DNA of 64,000 nucleotides from Dryocola sp031988645. Its GTDB lineage: Bacteria > Pseudomonadota > Gammaproteobacteria > Enterobacterales > Enterobacteriaceae. The DNA lies in NCBI RefSeq assembly GCF_051307045.1, contig NZ_CP150452.1, positions 868,001 through 932,000 of the forward strand, read 5' to 3'. Shown piece by piece: positions 17,919 through 26,326 of the stretch (positions are counted from its first letter, which is position 1; each line of letters begins with the position of its first letter). A program made the position numbers and the translations under genes. Under the pieces are notes generated by a model that was not told the DNA's origin, searched no databases, and saw nothing but the letters and a program-made list of their open reading frames with translations.

Positions 17919-17967
17919 CGCATTCGTAATGCGAAGGTCGTAGGTTCGACTCCTATTATCGGCACCA
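17919..17967 (+). repeat. attR: right copy of the 49-bp direct repeat
   Basis: Exact copy of thrW positions 2584-2632, here without the 5' part of the tRNA. With attL it defines an island of about 15.3 kb. Sequence beyond 17968 is ordinary chromosome. Confidence 0.93.
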
Positions 17968-18184
17968 TTTCAAACCCAAAAAAATATTAAAGCGTTCTCC
18001 TCCGAATTTATCCGCAGTTACTTTTCACTTTTATAGCAGTGTGCTTAGTGTGTCGGCGTCAGCGATCACCGCTCCGCATTGTTATCCGCTGAACTCGACG
18101 AGATAAAATAGTTGTGGCTGGAGGCGTGTTTTACGCATGCGGTGATTTACAGGACAAAGAGTTAATCACGTATTAAAGAAGAAT

Positions 18185-18206
18185 GGAGCAGACTTCCACC
18201 TGCTCC
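18185..18206 (-). terminator. Terminator of the sugar/nucleoside operon
   Basis: GGAGCAG and CTGCTCC form a 7-bp stem with an 8-base loop, seven bases after the last stop on the minus strand, and are followed on that strand by ATTCTTCTTTAAT. Confidence 0.65.
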
Positions 18207-18212
18207 TTTATT

Positions 18213-19181
18213 TCATTCGACTATGGTCTGCACGATATCCTGAACGATTTTCTGTCCGTCAATATGGGTACAGACTCGCACATTGTCTGGCATATCACGC
18301 TGGGGCACTGTTTGCCCGATAGTGAGTTTTCCCTGGGTTTCAATACCGATAGACATCTCTTTAAACACACCGATCGACCTGTCGGCCGCTACCGCTACGG
18401 CTAAAGGATCGTAAAGCACGCAGCCTTCCGACCAATCGAACATCGGCGCATCGAAATAGCAGGCGCATACCTGTTTCAACAACAGGGTCAGCGGCGTTTC
18501 ATCGCTCAGTCCCTGCAGATGTTCTCTGGTCAGCACCAGCCCCGTCGCCGCATTGGTTACGTCGAGACTCACCATCGTAAGCGGAATACCCGAGCGGAAA
18601 ACGATGTCCGCAGCCTGTGGGTCAAACCAGATATTGCACTCTGCCACCGGCGTGATATTGCCGCGACCCCAGGTAGCGTCAAGCCCCAAGGCTCCCGCCA
18701 TCATCACCACTTCTTTAATCAGCGGGGCAATATCCGGCGCCTTGATCAGCGCCAGTGCCAGGTTGCTCTGTGCGCCAATACACACCAGGCTGATCTCACC
18801 AGGATACTGACGCACCAAATCGATAATTAGCTCGCTTGCGTGCTGGCCGCAGTGTGAATCATCCGCATGCGGCAGGACAATGCTGCCTTCGCGTCCGCGA
18901 GGTCCTTCATAGGCCTTTTGCAGCAGTTCCGGCAGCGTGCCGCTCATCGGAACGCCCTGACCAACGGCTACCGGAATATCGGTACGTCCCGCCACCTGTA
19001 AAATATGGGTGGCGCAGCGCGCGCCCAGCAGAGGAGGGCAGTTGCCAAATACGGTGGTGACCGCCATCAGCTCCAGCCTGGGATCTTTCAGCGCCAGGAT
19101 AATGGCGATGGGATCGTCGGCGTCGGTGCCCGGAATGCCGATCGCCGGGTCGGTATCAATGATGATTTTACGTGCGCTCAC
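18213..19181 (-). CDS. Nucleoside hydrolase (IunH superfamily)
   Basis: A 322-residue cytoplasmic nucleoside N-ribohydrolase. The Ca2+/ribose site appears as IIIDTDPAIGIPGTDADDPI, a longer form of the usual DTDPGxDD with both Asp clusters kept. VVMMAGA and AECNIWFDPQAADIVF match the family's substrate-loop and Asn/Asp-binding motifs, and YDPLAVAVA carries the C-terminal Asp. No signal peptide. It starts at GTG 19181 with GGGAG upstream, 12 bases after the second binding-protein gene. It closes an operon with a transporter, kinases and an epimerase, so it probably splits an imported nucleoside into base and sugar. Substrate preference is not readable. Confidence 0.9.
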   Translation of the reverse strand: MSARKIIIDTDPAIGIPGTDADDPIAIILALKDPRLELMAVTTVFGNCPPLLGARCATHILQVAGRTDIPVAVGQGVPMSGTLPELLQKAYEGPRGREGSIVLPHADDSHCGQHASELIIDLVRQYPGEISLVCIGAQSNLALALIKAPDIAPLIKEVVMMAGALGLDATWGRGNITPVAECNIWFDPQAADIVFRSGIPLTMVSLDVTNAATGLVLTREHLQGLSDETPLTLLLKQVCACYFDAPMFDWSEGCVLYDPLAVAVAADRSIGVFKEMSIGIETQGKLTIGQTVPQRDMPDNVRVCTHIDGQKIVQDIVQTIVE

Positions 19182-19193
19182 GGTAGTCTCCCT

Positions 19194-20171
19194 TTACAGA
19201 CCCATCTTGATCAGCTTCGGCAAATTATCTTTACCCAGGCTCTCCAGGTTCTGGCCGTATAGTGTATGGTTCGTCGCATCGACTTGTATTTTGCCCATCC
19301 CTTCAATTTCGCTCCCCTCGGTAATGGCTTTGTTTTCCGCCACCATTTTACCGATGCGGACGAATAGCTCGCCTGCGGTCATCGGGTTCCAGATATAGCC
19401 GCCTTTGATATCACCGCTACGCACCAGGGACGCGGCTTGGCTGGGGCTGTATGCGCCCACCACACACACTTTATCTTTGGCATTGCGACGCTGAACCGCG
19501 CGACCGGCTCCCACCGGGCCAGGAGAGCCGAAGGCCATCATGCCTTTGAAATCAGGATATTTACTCATCATTTCGTTAGTTACCCGCATGGAGTCATCCA
19601 CCGACTCACCGGTGCCAAACAGATCGCCGACCTGCTGCATTTTCGGGTAGTGCGTTTTCTGGTAGTCAATCGCCGACTGTGCCCACTGGCGATGCAGCGG
19701 AATAGTCAGGCTGCCGACAATAATCGAATACTGGCCCTGTTCTTTCATACATTCGGCCATTAATTGCATATGTCTTTCACCGAAGGTTTTGGCATCCACC
19801 AGTTCGAAGTCCCAGTCGGCATATTTCTGCTGCGGGGATTCATGCACGATTACTTTGATGCCCGCGTCTTTGGCTTTTTTCAAAACCGGTTCAAGCGCCG
19901 CTGGATCGACCGGCACCACCCCGATGATATCCACCTTCTGCGCGATCAGATCTTCAATGGCTTTCACCTGTTGCGCCGGGTCCTGCGCTGTCGGCCCTAC
20001 CTGCCAGGCATTGACGCCTTCTTTCGCCGCTTCTTTTTTAATGCCTTCTTCCATGGAGTTAAACCAGGCGTTGCCGCCCACCTTAACCACCACGCCCATC
20101 TTCAACGGTTCGGCTGCCAGCGCATGCCCGCTAAGGGCAAGGGAGATCAGAACTGCTGCTATTTTTTGCAT
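19194..20171 (-). CDS. Sugar ABC transporter periplasmic binding protein (second copy)
   Basis: A 325-residue type I periplasmic binding protein with signal peptide (residues 1-19, ending HALAAE). Motifs MGVVVKVGGNAWFNSMEEGI, AIEDLIAQKVDIIGVVPVDP and WNPMTAGELFVRIGKM are shared along the full length with the binding protein at 26327-27307 of the same operon. The two are clear paralogues. It delivers ligand to the ABC permease encoded upstream. Having it late in the operon, after the kinases and just before the nucleoside hydrolase, suggests a second ligand such as a nucleoside (inference). Confidence 0.88.
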   Translation of the reverse strand: MQKIAAVLISLALSGHALAAEPLKMGVVVKVGGNAWFNSMEEGIKKEAAKEGVNAWQVGPTAQDPAQQVKAIEDLIAQKVDIIGVVPVDPAALEPVLKKAKDAGIKVIVHESPQQKYADWDFELVDAKTFGERHMQLMAECMKEQGQYSIIVGSLTIPLHRQWAQSAIDYQKTHYPKMQQVGDLFGTGESVDDSMRVTNEMMSKYPDFKGMMAFGSPGPVGAGRAVQRRNAKDKVCVVGAYSPSQAASLVRSGDIKGGYIWNPMTAGELFVRIGKMVAENKAITEGSEIEGMGKIQVDATNHTLYGQNLESLGKDNLPKLIKMGL

Positions 20172-20220
20172 TATGTGCTCCGTTATTGTTGGTATAGGGT
20201 ACTGCGCTTAAAACCAGGCT

Positions 20221-21189
20221 CTACGAAGTGGCGGCGGAAACATTCAGTTCGCTGATTGCCAGTTCCGGGTAGAGCTGCATACGTATCACCGCGTCGTCGT
20301 AACGTGGCATGGAGTTCGCAGCCCCGGCGCGCTCAACGCACACCGAAGCGTAAGCCGAGGCGAACAGCGCCGCCTGTTCCAGCGGTTCCCCGGCGGCCAG
20401 ACGCGCCGCCAGCGCGCCGTTGAAGGAGTCCCCCGCGCCGGTGCTGTCGGTGGGCTGCGCCGGATAAACGGGCACCACCAGCATGCGCTCGCCGGTTGAG
20501 AGCAGCGCCCCCTGAATACCGAGGGTGATAATCAGCTTGCGCACGCCTTTGCCGTGCAGGATCTGCGCCGCGACCTGTGCCGAGGCAAAGTCGGTGACTT
20601 TGGTATTGGTCAGCTGACCGGCTTCGGTGCTGTTGGGGGTTAACAGATCAACATTCCGTAAAAACGCGTCGCTCACCTTCTGCCAGGGGGCCGGGTTGAC
20701 AATGACATAGGTTCCCGCCTGACGGGCGTTATCCACCATGCGCTGAATGGCGCTGAGGTTGTTTTCGAGTTGCACCAGCAAAATGTCGGCGGCCGCCACC
20801 GTCGGCTGACAGCGGTTCACCTCGGCGGCCGTGACCATCAGGTTGGCCCCCGGGTAAACCGAGATCATATTTTCGGCATTATCGCCGGCGACATAGATCA
20901 TCGCGTTCCCGGTCGGTTTTTCCTTGCAGGTAAATAGCGTGATGGCGTCAAAACCGGTCTTCTCCAGATGGCGGCGGGCGAACTGGCCGAAGTCGTCATT
21001 ACCCACTTTGCCGATGTAATGTACTCTGGCGCCGGCGCGCAGCGCAGCGGTGGCCTGATTGGAGCCTTTGCCGCCCGGTCCCATCATGCTGCTGTGCGCC
21101 ACGAGCGATTCGCCGGGCTGCGGAAAGCGCGACATTTTGGTGACAATGTCGAGATTGAACGAGCCAAACACGCAGACTTTGCCTTTCAT
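20221..21189 (-). CDS. PfkB-family carbohydrate kinase (ribokinase-like)
   Basis: A 322-residue kinase. Start ATG 21189 (MKGKVCVFGSFNLDIV) is chosen because GGGAGG stands ahead of it and because it overlaps the upstream kinase stop as ATGA; a longer upstream frame is antisense-like. PfkB signatures: MMGPGGKGSNQATAALRAGA near residue 40, and the ATP/anion-hole motif DSTGAGDSFNGALAARLA near residues 245-262 with catalytic Asp. It phosphorylates a sugar, most simply ribose released by the nucleoside hydrolase at the operon's end, or a ketohexose. The operon also has a ROK kinase, so the two probably serve different sugars. Confidence 0.9.
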   Translation of the reverse strand: MKGKVCVFGSFNLDIVTKMSRFPQPGESLVAHSSMMGPGGKGSNQATAALRAGARVHYIGKVGNDDFGQFARRHLEKTGFDAITLFTCKEKPTGNAMIYVAGDNAENMISVYPGANLMVTAAEVNRCQPTVAAADILLVQLENNLSAIQRMVDNARQAGTYVIVNPAPWQKVSDAFLRNVDLLTPNSTEAGQLTNTKVTDFASAQVAAQILHGKGVRKLIITLGIQGALLSTGERMLVVPVYPAQPTDSTGAGDSFNGALAARLAAGEPLEQAALFASAYASVCVERAGAANSMPRYDDAVIRMQLYPELAISELNVSAATS

Positions 21190-22082
21190 TCTTTCCTCCC
21201 AAACTGACGCGCCGCCGCCAGGCAGGCGCCGCGACAACCGGTCTGATCGGTGGCATGGCTGAACACCATTTTCAGCCCATCGCGTGTTACCGGCGGGCGC
21301 AGATGCCGGACTATCTGGCGGCGTAGCGATTCCAGCGGAAAATCGTTCATCGCCAGCACGCCGCCACCGAGGATCAGATACTGCGGGTCGAGGATATTCA
21401 TCTCGCCGGCGATAATTTTCGCCAGGCGGCTGACAAACTGTTGCAGCTCCGGACGATCGCCGTGCAGGGTAAACAGCTGCCCCAGATCGGTACGCGCGCA
21501 GTGTTGTCGCGCCCACTGGCTCAGCCAGTGGCCCGAGGTCAGGGTTTCTACACAGCCGTAATTACCGCAGGGACAGGGCAAGTCGTTGTCTATAAGGGGA
21601 ATATGGCCAATTTCACCCGCGCCGCCGTGTTCGCCGTGGTAGAACTGGCCGTTTAGCCACAGGCTGTTGCCCATCCCGGTGCCCAGATACAGACCCACGG
21701 CGTTATCCGGCAGGGTATCAAGCTGCATTAAGTCCCATAGCATCAGGTGGTTAACATCCTTGTCCATCGCCACAGGGATGCCGGTAATTTCACTGAGATG
21801 CGCGGCCACCGGCGTGTCATCCAGCGCCTGGATAAACGGCAGCGAGACCACGTGCCGGCGATCGCGGCTGAGGATACCCGGCAGGCCGAGCATCACGCCG
21901 TCAATCTGCTGTTGTGCCTGCATCTCGTTAATCAGCCCGGCCAGCGCACGCAGCGCGTCGCCGGATTGCGCCCAGCTGGCGGTCGGCAATTTGCGAAATC
22001 CCGCCCACTGATTCTCCCCGCTCAGGGTTAGCAGCCGCGTGCTGGTACCGCCAATATCTATACCCAGCCAGGTTCGACTCAT
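21186..22082 (-). CDS. alsK: ROK-family sugar kinase (AlsK-like)
   Basis: A 298-residue ROK kinase. The N-terminal phosphate motif WLGIDIGGTSTRLLT is clear, the ROK zinc/substrate signature is GEIGHIPLIDNDLPCPCGNY followed by GCVET, and the ADP site is ILGGGV. Catalytic Asp lies in MDKDVNHL. The neighbour upstream is an AlsE-type epimerase, and E. coli alsK/alsE form the allose pathway, so allose or allulose is the likely substrate. It overlaps the epimerase by ATGA at its start and the PfkB kinase by ATGA at its end, showing tight coupling. The symbol is given for family resemblance; function is inferred. Confidence 0.78.
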   Translation of the reverse strand: MSRTWLGIDIGGTSTRLLTLSGENQWAGFRKLPTASWAQSGDALRALAGLINEMQAQQQIDGVMLGLPGILSRDRRHVVSLPFIQALDDTPVAAHLSEITGIPVAMDKDVNHLMLWDLMQLDTLPDNAVGLYLGTGMGNSLWLNGQFYHGEHGGAGEIGHIPLIDNDLPCPCGNYGCVETLTSGHWLSQWARQHCARTDLGQLFTLHGDRPELQQFVSRLAKIIAGEMNILDPQYLILGGGVLAMNDFPLESLRRQIVRHLRPPVTRDGLKMVFSHATDQTGCRGACLAAARQFGRKE

Positions 22083-22771
22083 GCTGACTCCCGTAACTCG
22101 TCTTTTGCCTGTCCGATGTTGCCCATCATCTGCTCCCAGGCGTTTTCGAGATTTTCATGCAGGTTGAACAGCCCGGAGGTGCCCACAATCAGCACTTCCG
22201 CGCCCGCTTCCAGCAGCGTGCGGTAGGTACGCTGGTTACAGGAGCCATCGATTTCAATCAGGTAGCCGTAGCCGTGGCGCGCTTTCAGGTCGCGCAACTC
22301 TTCAATTTTCTTCACCATCTCGCTGATAAACGGCTGACCCGCGTAGCCAGGATCCACGGTCATCACGGTTATCTTATCCAGCAGATGGATGTAGTGATGG
22401 ATAAACGACACCGGTGTCGCCGGGTTCAGCACCACGCCCACTTTCTTGCCGAGGGAGCGAATCTGGTTGATGACGCGAAACGCATCCCGATTGATGGTTT
22501 CCGCATGCGGGCAGATATAATCCGCGCCTGCTTTGGCAATTGCCTCGATAAAGTCGGTCGGTTCTTCCACCATCAGATGCACGTCGAGCGCCACCTTAGT
22601 GTGGGGGCGGATCTGCTCAATAAAGAACGGCGACAGCGTGATGTTTTTGACGTAGTGGCCGTCCATGATGTCGATGTGCAGGAAATCGGCCCGGGTATCG
22701 AGAACCGCCAGCTGCTGTTTGATTTCCATCAGGTTCATGCACATCAGTGAAGGAGAAATTTGGGTACGCAT
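22079..22771 (-). CDS. alsE: D-allulose-6-phosphate 3-epimerase (AlsE-like)
   Basis: A 230-residue TIM-barrel epimerase of the ribulose-phosphate 3-epimerase family. ISPSLMCMNLMEIKQQL, FLHIDIMDGHYVKNITLSPF, KITVMTVDPGYAGQPFI, EIDGSCNQRTY and LIVGTSGLFN follow E. coli AlsE closely, including SLMCM and GSCNQ, which differ from Rpe. Metal ligands (His/Asp of HIDIMDGH, the later Asp of IEIDGSC) are present. It should convert D-allulose-6-phosphate to fructose-6-phosphate and so feed glycolysis. Its start overlaps the second permease stop by one base. Confidence 0.86.
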   Translation of the reverse strand: MRTQISPSLMCMNLMEIKQQLAVLDTRADFLHIDIMDGHYVKNITLSPFFIEQIRPHTKVALDVHLMVEEPTDFIEAIAKAGADYICPHAETINRDAFRVINQIRSLGKKVGVVLNPATPVSFIHHYIHLLDKITVMTVDPGYAGQPFISEMVKKIEELRDLKARHGYGYLIEIDGSCNQRTYRTLLEAGAEVLIVGTSGLFNLHENLENAWEQMMGNIGQAKDELRESA

Positions 22772-23820
22772 CAGAGTTCCTTTTTTTTAGTCAGGCCGGT
22801 CTGGCGTGCAAGTAAAGTACTGCGACGCACCGCACGGGAATGATTGAATTTGGTTTTAAAGAATTTCAGGCCCAGAACCACAATCAGTACCGCACCCCAC
22901 ATCGCCAGGCTGAAATGCTGGCTTATGTTTAACAGGTTGAAACCGGTGGAGAGGATCTGCAGCGCAATCAGCGACAGCACCACCCCGGTGACGCGGCCGA
23001 AGCCGCCGTTGGGATCGGTGCCGCCGAGGATGATCGCCAGCACGGTGATCAGCAGATACGAGTCGCCGTAGCCCATGCGCGCCGAGTTAAAGCGCGCCAT
23101 CATTACCAGGCCGGCCATGACGCACAGCAGGCTGGAGATGACGTAAACCAGAATCAGCAGACGATGGGTATTAACGCCGCTAAACCAGGTGGCGTTGATG
23201 TTGCTGCCGCCCATATAGATGCATTTACCGGCGCGGGTTTTACCGAGGAACAGCGCCATCAGCCCCGCAGTCATTAAGAACAGCCACAGCGGCAGCGGAA
23301 CGTTGAGGAAAGTGTCCGCGCCCAGCGCGCGCACCACGTCCGGCATGCCGCTCACGGCGGCGCCGCGCGTCAGCCAGATGCCAATACCGTTGACCGTCAT
23401 CATGGTCGCAAGCGTCACCAGAATCGGGTGCGCCCCGATGCGGCTCACCATCAGCCCGGTAATCACCCCGATCAGCGTGGCGATTAACGCCGCGCCGACC
23501 AGCGCCATCAGCAGCCACAGCAGTTGCAGCCCGGTGCCCGCGCCGGCTGGCATAAAGTTCAGCAGCACCCAGGCGATAAACAGCGCCGTCAGGTTGGCGG
23601 TGGCGATGATGCACAGGTTCAGGCCGCCGCTCAGGATGGCGATAAACATCGCCAGCGTCAGCAGACCCAGCTCCGGCAGCTGGAAGGCCATGCTCATAAA
23701 CGTGGAGTTTGTCAGGAAGCGGCCAGGCAGCATAATGCTGAATACCGCGACGCCGAGCGCAATCAACAGCAGCAGGCCGGGATGCGCTTTTTCACTGCTC
23801 AGAAAATTCAGATGTTTCAT
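22771..23820 (-). CDS. ABC transporter permease 2 (ribose/allose type)
   Basis: A 349-residue inner-membrane permease of the RbsC/AlsC (BPD_transp_2) family with eight to ten hydrophobic segments. The family loop near residues 250-270 is ITVLAIILGGTDPNGGFGRV, which resembles the cytoplasmic EAA-like region contacting the ATPase. A long polar N-terminus precedes the first helix. It follows permease 1 by 14 bases and overlaps alsE by one base. It probably forms a heterodimeric channel with permease 1, as in LsrC/LsrD. Confidence 0.88.
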   Translation of the reverse strand: MKHLNFLSSEKAHPGLLLLIALGVAVFSIMLPGRFLTNSTFMSMAFQLPELGLLTLAMFIAILSGGLNLCIIATANLTALFIAWVLLNFMPAGAGTGLQLLWLLMALVGAALIATLIGVITGLMVSRIGAHPILVTLATMMTVNGIGIWLTRGAAVSGMPDVVRALGADTFLNVPLPLWLFLMTAGLMALFLGKTRAGKCIYMGGSNINATWFSGVNTHRLLILVYVISSLLCVMAGLVMMARFNSARMGYGDSYLLITVLAIILGGTDPNGGFGRVTGVVLSLIALQILSTGFNLLNISQHFSLAMWGAVLIVVLGLKFFKTKFNHSRAVRRSTLLARQTGLTKKKEL

Positions 23821-23834
23821 GACACTCTCCCCGA

Positions 23835-24824
23835 TCAGACGAAGCTGACGTCGGTTTCTTTACGCTTTTTGTAATGGGTGACGGTAATGGCGACCATAAT
23901 CACCACGCCAATCACAATGTTCATGAAGTAACTGGAAACGCCGACCAGATTGAGGCCGTTCTTCAGGATGGCTATCAGGAATACTCCCATCAGCGTCCCG
24001 GTGACGGTGCCTTTGCCGCCCATCAGGCTAGCCCCGCCGAGCACGGTAGCGGCCAGCACGTCCAGTTCACCGCCTACCAACGCATTCGGCACCACTTCAC
24101 CCACGCGGTAGACCTGTACCAGGCCGCCGACTGCCGCCAGCGCCCCCAGCCAGCCGTAGGCGAGGATATGGATTAGCCCGACGCGGATGCCGATGCGGCG
24201 CGCCGACTCCTGATCGCCGCCGGTTGCATATAGCTGGCGGCCCAAATGGGTTTTGTTCAGCAGCAGCCAGGTGATGGCGGCAATCACCAGCATGATGGCA
24301 AGCGGCAAACCAATCTGGTAAGTCTGGCCGTGCACGCTAAACGGCAGGATGTTATGCAGCGTCACCCACCATTCCGGCAGGTTGTAGAGGCTACGCCCTT
24401 CGGTAATCCACATCAGCATGCCGAACAGGAGCGACTGCATGCTGATGGTGATGATGATCGAGACAATGCGCAGCCAGTAGATCAACACCGCGTTGATCAC
24501 GCCAAACAGCGTGCCGCAGGCGATGGCCAGCAGAATGCTGAGCGGCGCGTTATCAAAACCAAAATGCACGAACAGCGAAGCGATAGCGTACTGCACCACC
24601 GACGCCACGGCAGCGAAGGAAATATCGATCCCGCCAGTCACCAGCACCACAAACAGCCCAAGGGCAAAGATGCCGGTAACCGCATAGGTTTCCGTCAGAT
24701 CGAGCAGGTTCTGCAGCGTCAGGAACTGATCGCTTGCGAACGAGAACGCCACGAAGAAGAACACCAGCACCCAGGCCAGCCAGCCCTGACTCGACTGGGG
24801 TTTAAAGAATGATAAATCAGGCAT
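23835..24824 (-). CDS. ABC transporter permease 1 (ribose/allose type)
   Basis: A 329-residue inner-membrane permease of the RbsC family. Hydrophobic segments cover most of the protein. Conserved pieces are GIFALGLFVVLVTGGIDISF (typical of family TM2-3) and DVLAATVLGGASLMGGKGTV (ATPase-contact loop). The start overlaps the ATPase stop by eight bases. It partners permease 2 and the ATPase to import the ligand of one or both binding proteins. Confidence 0.9.
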   Translation of the reverse strand: MPDLSFFKPQSSQGWLAWVLVFFFVAFSFASDQFLTLQNLLDLTETYAVTGIFALGLFVVLVTGGIDISFAAVASVVQYAIASLFVHFGFDNAPLSILLAIACGTLFGVINAVLIYWLRIVSIIITISMQSLLFGMLMWITEGRSLYNLPEWWVTLHNILPFSVHGQTYQIGLPLAIMLVIAAITWLLLNKTHLGRQLYATGGDQESARRIGIRVGLIHILAYGWLGALAAVGGLVQVYRVGEVVPNALVGGELDVLAATVLGGASLMGGKGTVTGTLMGVFLIAILKNGLNLVGVSSYFMNIVIGVVIMVAITVTHYKKRKETDVSFV

Positions 24825-26325
24825 TGATCACCTCCGCCAGCTGCTGCTGCGCTACCTGTTGCGGCTGGTATTCGGCATGTACGGTGCCGTCACGGAAATG
24901 CAAAATCCGGTCGCAGTTGTAGTAAACCTCCGGCACCTCATCGGAGATGAGGATGATTGCCAGCCCCTCTTTCGCCAGCTGGTGGATCAGGCTGTAGATG
25001 CTGGCTTTAGCACCGACATCGACGCCCACGGTGGGGGAGTCGAGGATCAGGATTTTGGGTTGGGTCAATACCCACTTCGCCAGCACGATTTTCTGCTGAT
25101 TGCCGCCTGAAAGCGTGGAGATGGCGTGTTCCGGATCGGCGACGCGCACGCCCAGCTGCTGTATCCAGTCATGAATCAGCTTGTTCTTGCGGTATTCATC
25201 AATGAGGTGGAAGCGGTTGCGCAGCTGGTCGAGAATCGACAGCACCAGGTTGTCAGCCACGGACTGTTGCTGCACCAGGCCGAGCGTCAGGCGATCTTCA
25301 GAGACATAGCCCATGCCGGATTTGATCGCATCTTCATGACTGCGAAAGCGCACCGGTTTGCTGTCGAGCCAGATTTTGCCGCTGTCTGGTTTGGTCATAC
25401 CAAACAGCGACAGCGCCAGTTCGGTACGGCCGGAGCCGAGCAGACCGCACAGCCCCAGCACCTCACCCTCATACAGCGAAAAACTGACGTCGTGGTACTG
25501 ATCTTTACGACTGAGATTTTCCACTTCCAGCAGCTTGCGGTGCGGATTAAGGGTCGGCGCTTTCAGGTGATAATCAAGTTTCAACCCGGTCATCAGTTCA
25601 GTCAGACGATGACCGTCCATTTCGCTGGCAGGCCAGGTGCCCATTTTGTGTCCATCGCGGATCACGGTGACGCGATCTGAAATCTCCAGCACTTCATCCA
25701 GACGGTGGCTGACGAACACCACGCAGATATTCTTCTCTTTCAGGTAGCGCACGGTGCGCAGCAGCTGATTTACCTCGGTACGGGTGAGCGACGCCGTTGG
25801 CTCATCCATAATGACCAGCCGGGCGTCAGCGACCAGCGCGCGGCAAATCGCTACCTGCTGACGCTGGGCAATCGACAGCTCGGAAACTCTGGCATCGAGG
25901 TTCAGGTCAAACTTGAGTTCATTGATAACCTTCTCAGCGCTGGCCCTCAGCCTTTTCTTGCTGAACCAGCCCAGCAGATTGCCGAGGTTATGCTCAAAGG
26001 CGATGTTTTCGGCCACGCTGAGATTGGGGAACAACGACAGATCCTGATAAATCACCTGCACGCCAAAATCGCGCGCCTGCTTTGGCGTCAGCCGTGGAAA
26101 ATGTTCGCCGCTATCCCCGAGCGTTATTTTGCTACCCGCATCCGGAGCATGTACTCCGGAGATCACTTTAATCAGCGTGCTCTTCCCACAGCCATTAGTA
26201 CCAGCAAGGCAATGCACTTCCCCTGTCATCAACGACAGTGAGATATCACTTAATGCCCGGTTGCCACCGAAGGTTTTCGACAGGCTCTCGAGGGTAATCA
26301 GCGTCTGTGGTTCGATGAGTTGCAT
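24817..26325 (-). CDS. Sugar ABC transporter ATPase (two nucleotide-binding domains)
   Basis: A 502-residue RbsA/AlsA-type ATPase with tandem cassettes. Domain 1: Walker A GTNGCGKST near residue 45, signature LSIAQRQQVAICRALV, Walker B LVIMDEPTASL. Domain 2: degenerate Walker A GLLGSGRTEL, signature LSGGNQQKIVLAKWVL, Walker B ILILDSPTVGVD. This asymmetry is normal for the family. Start ATG 26325 (MQLIEPQ) is one base before the binding-protein stop; an upstream in-frame region belongs to that gene. It energises import by the two permeases at the inner membrane. Confidence 0.92.
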   Translation of the reverse strand: MQLIEPQTLITLESLSKTFGGNRALSDISLSLMTGEVHCLAGTNGCGKSTLIKVISGVHAPDAGSKITLGDSGEHFPRLTPKQARDFGVQVIYQDLSLFPNLSVAENIAFEHNLGNLLGWFSKKRLRASAEKVINELKFDLNLDARVSELSIAQRQQVAICRALVADARLVIMDEPTASLTRTEVNQLLRTVRYLKEKNICVVFVSHRLDEVLEISDRVTVIRDGHKMGTWPASEMDGHRLTELMTGLKLDYHLKAPTLNPHRKLLEVENLSRKDQYHDVSFSLYEGEVLGLCGLLGSGRTELALSLFGMTKPDSGKIWLDSKPVRFRSHEDAIKSGMGYVSEDRLTLGLVQQQSVADNLVLSILDQLRNRFHLIDEYRKNKLIHDWIQQLGVRVADPEHAISTLSGGNQQKIVLAKWVLTQPKILILDSPTVGVDVGAKASIYSLIHQLAKEGLAIILISDEVPEVYYNCDRILHFRDGTVHAEYQPQQVAQQQLAEVINA

Positions 26326-26326
26326 A

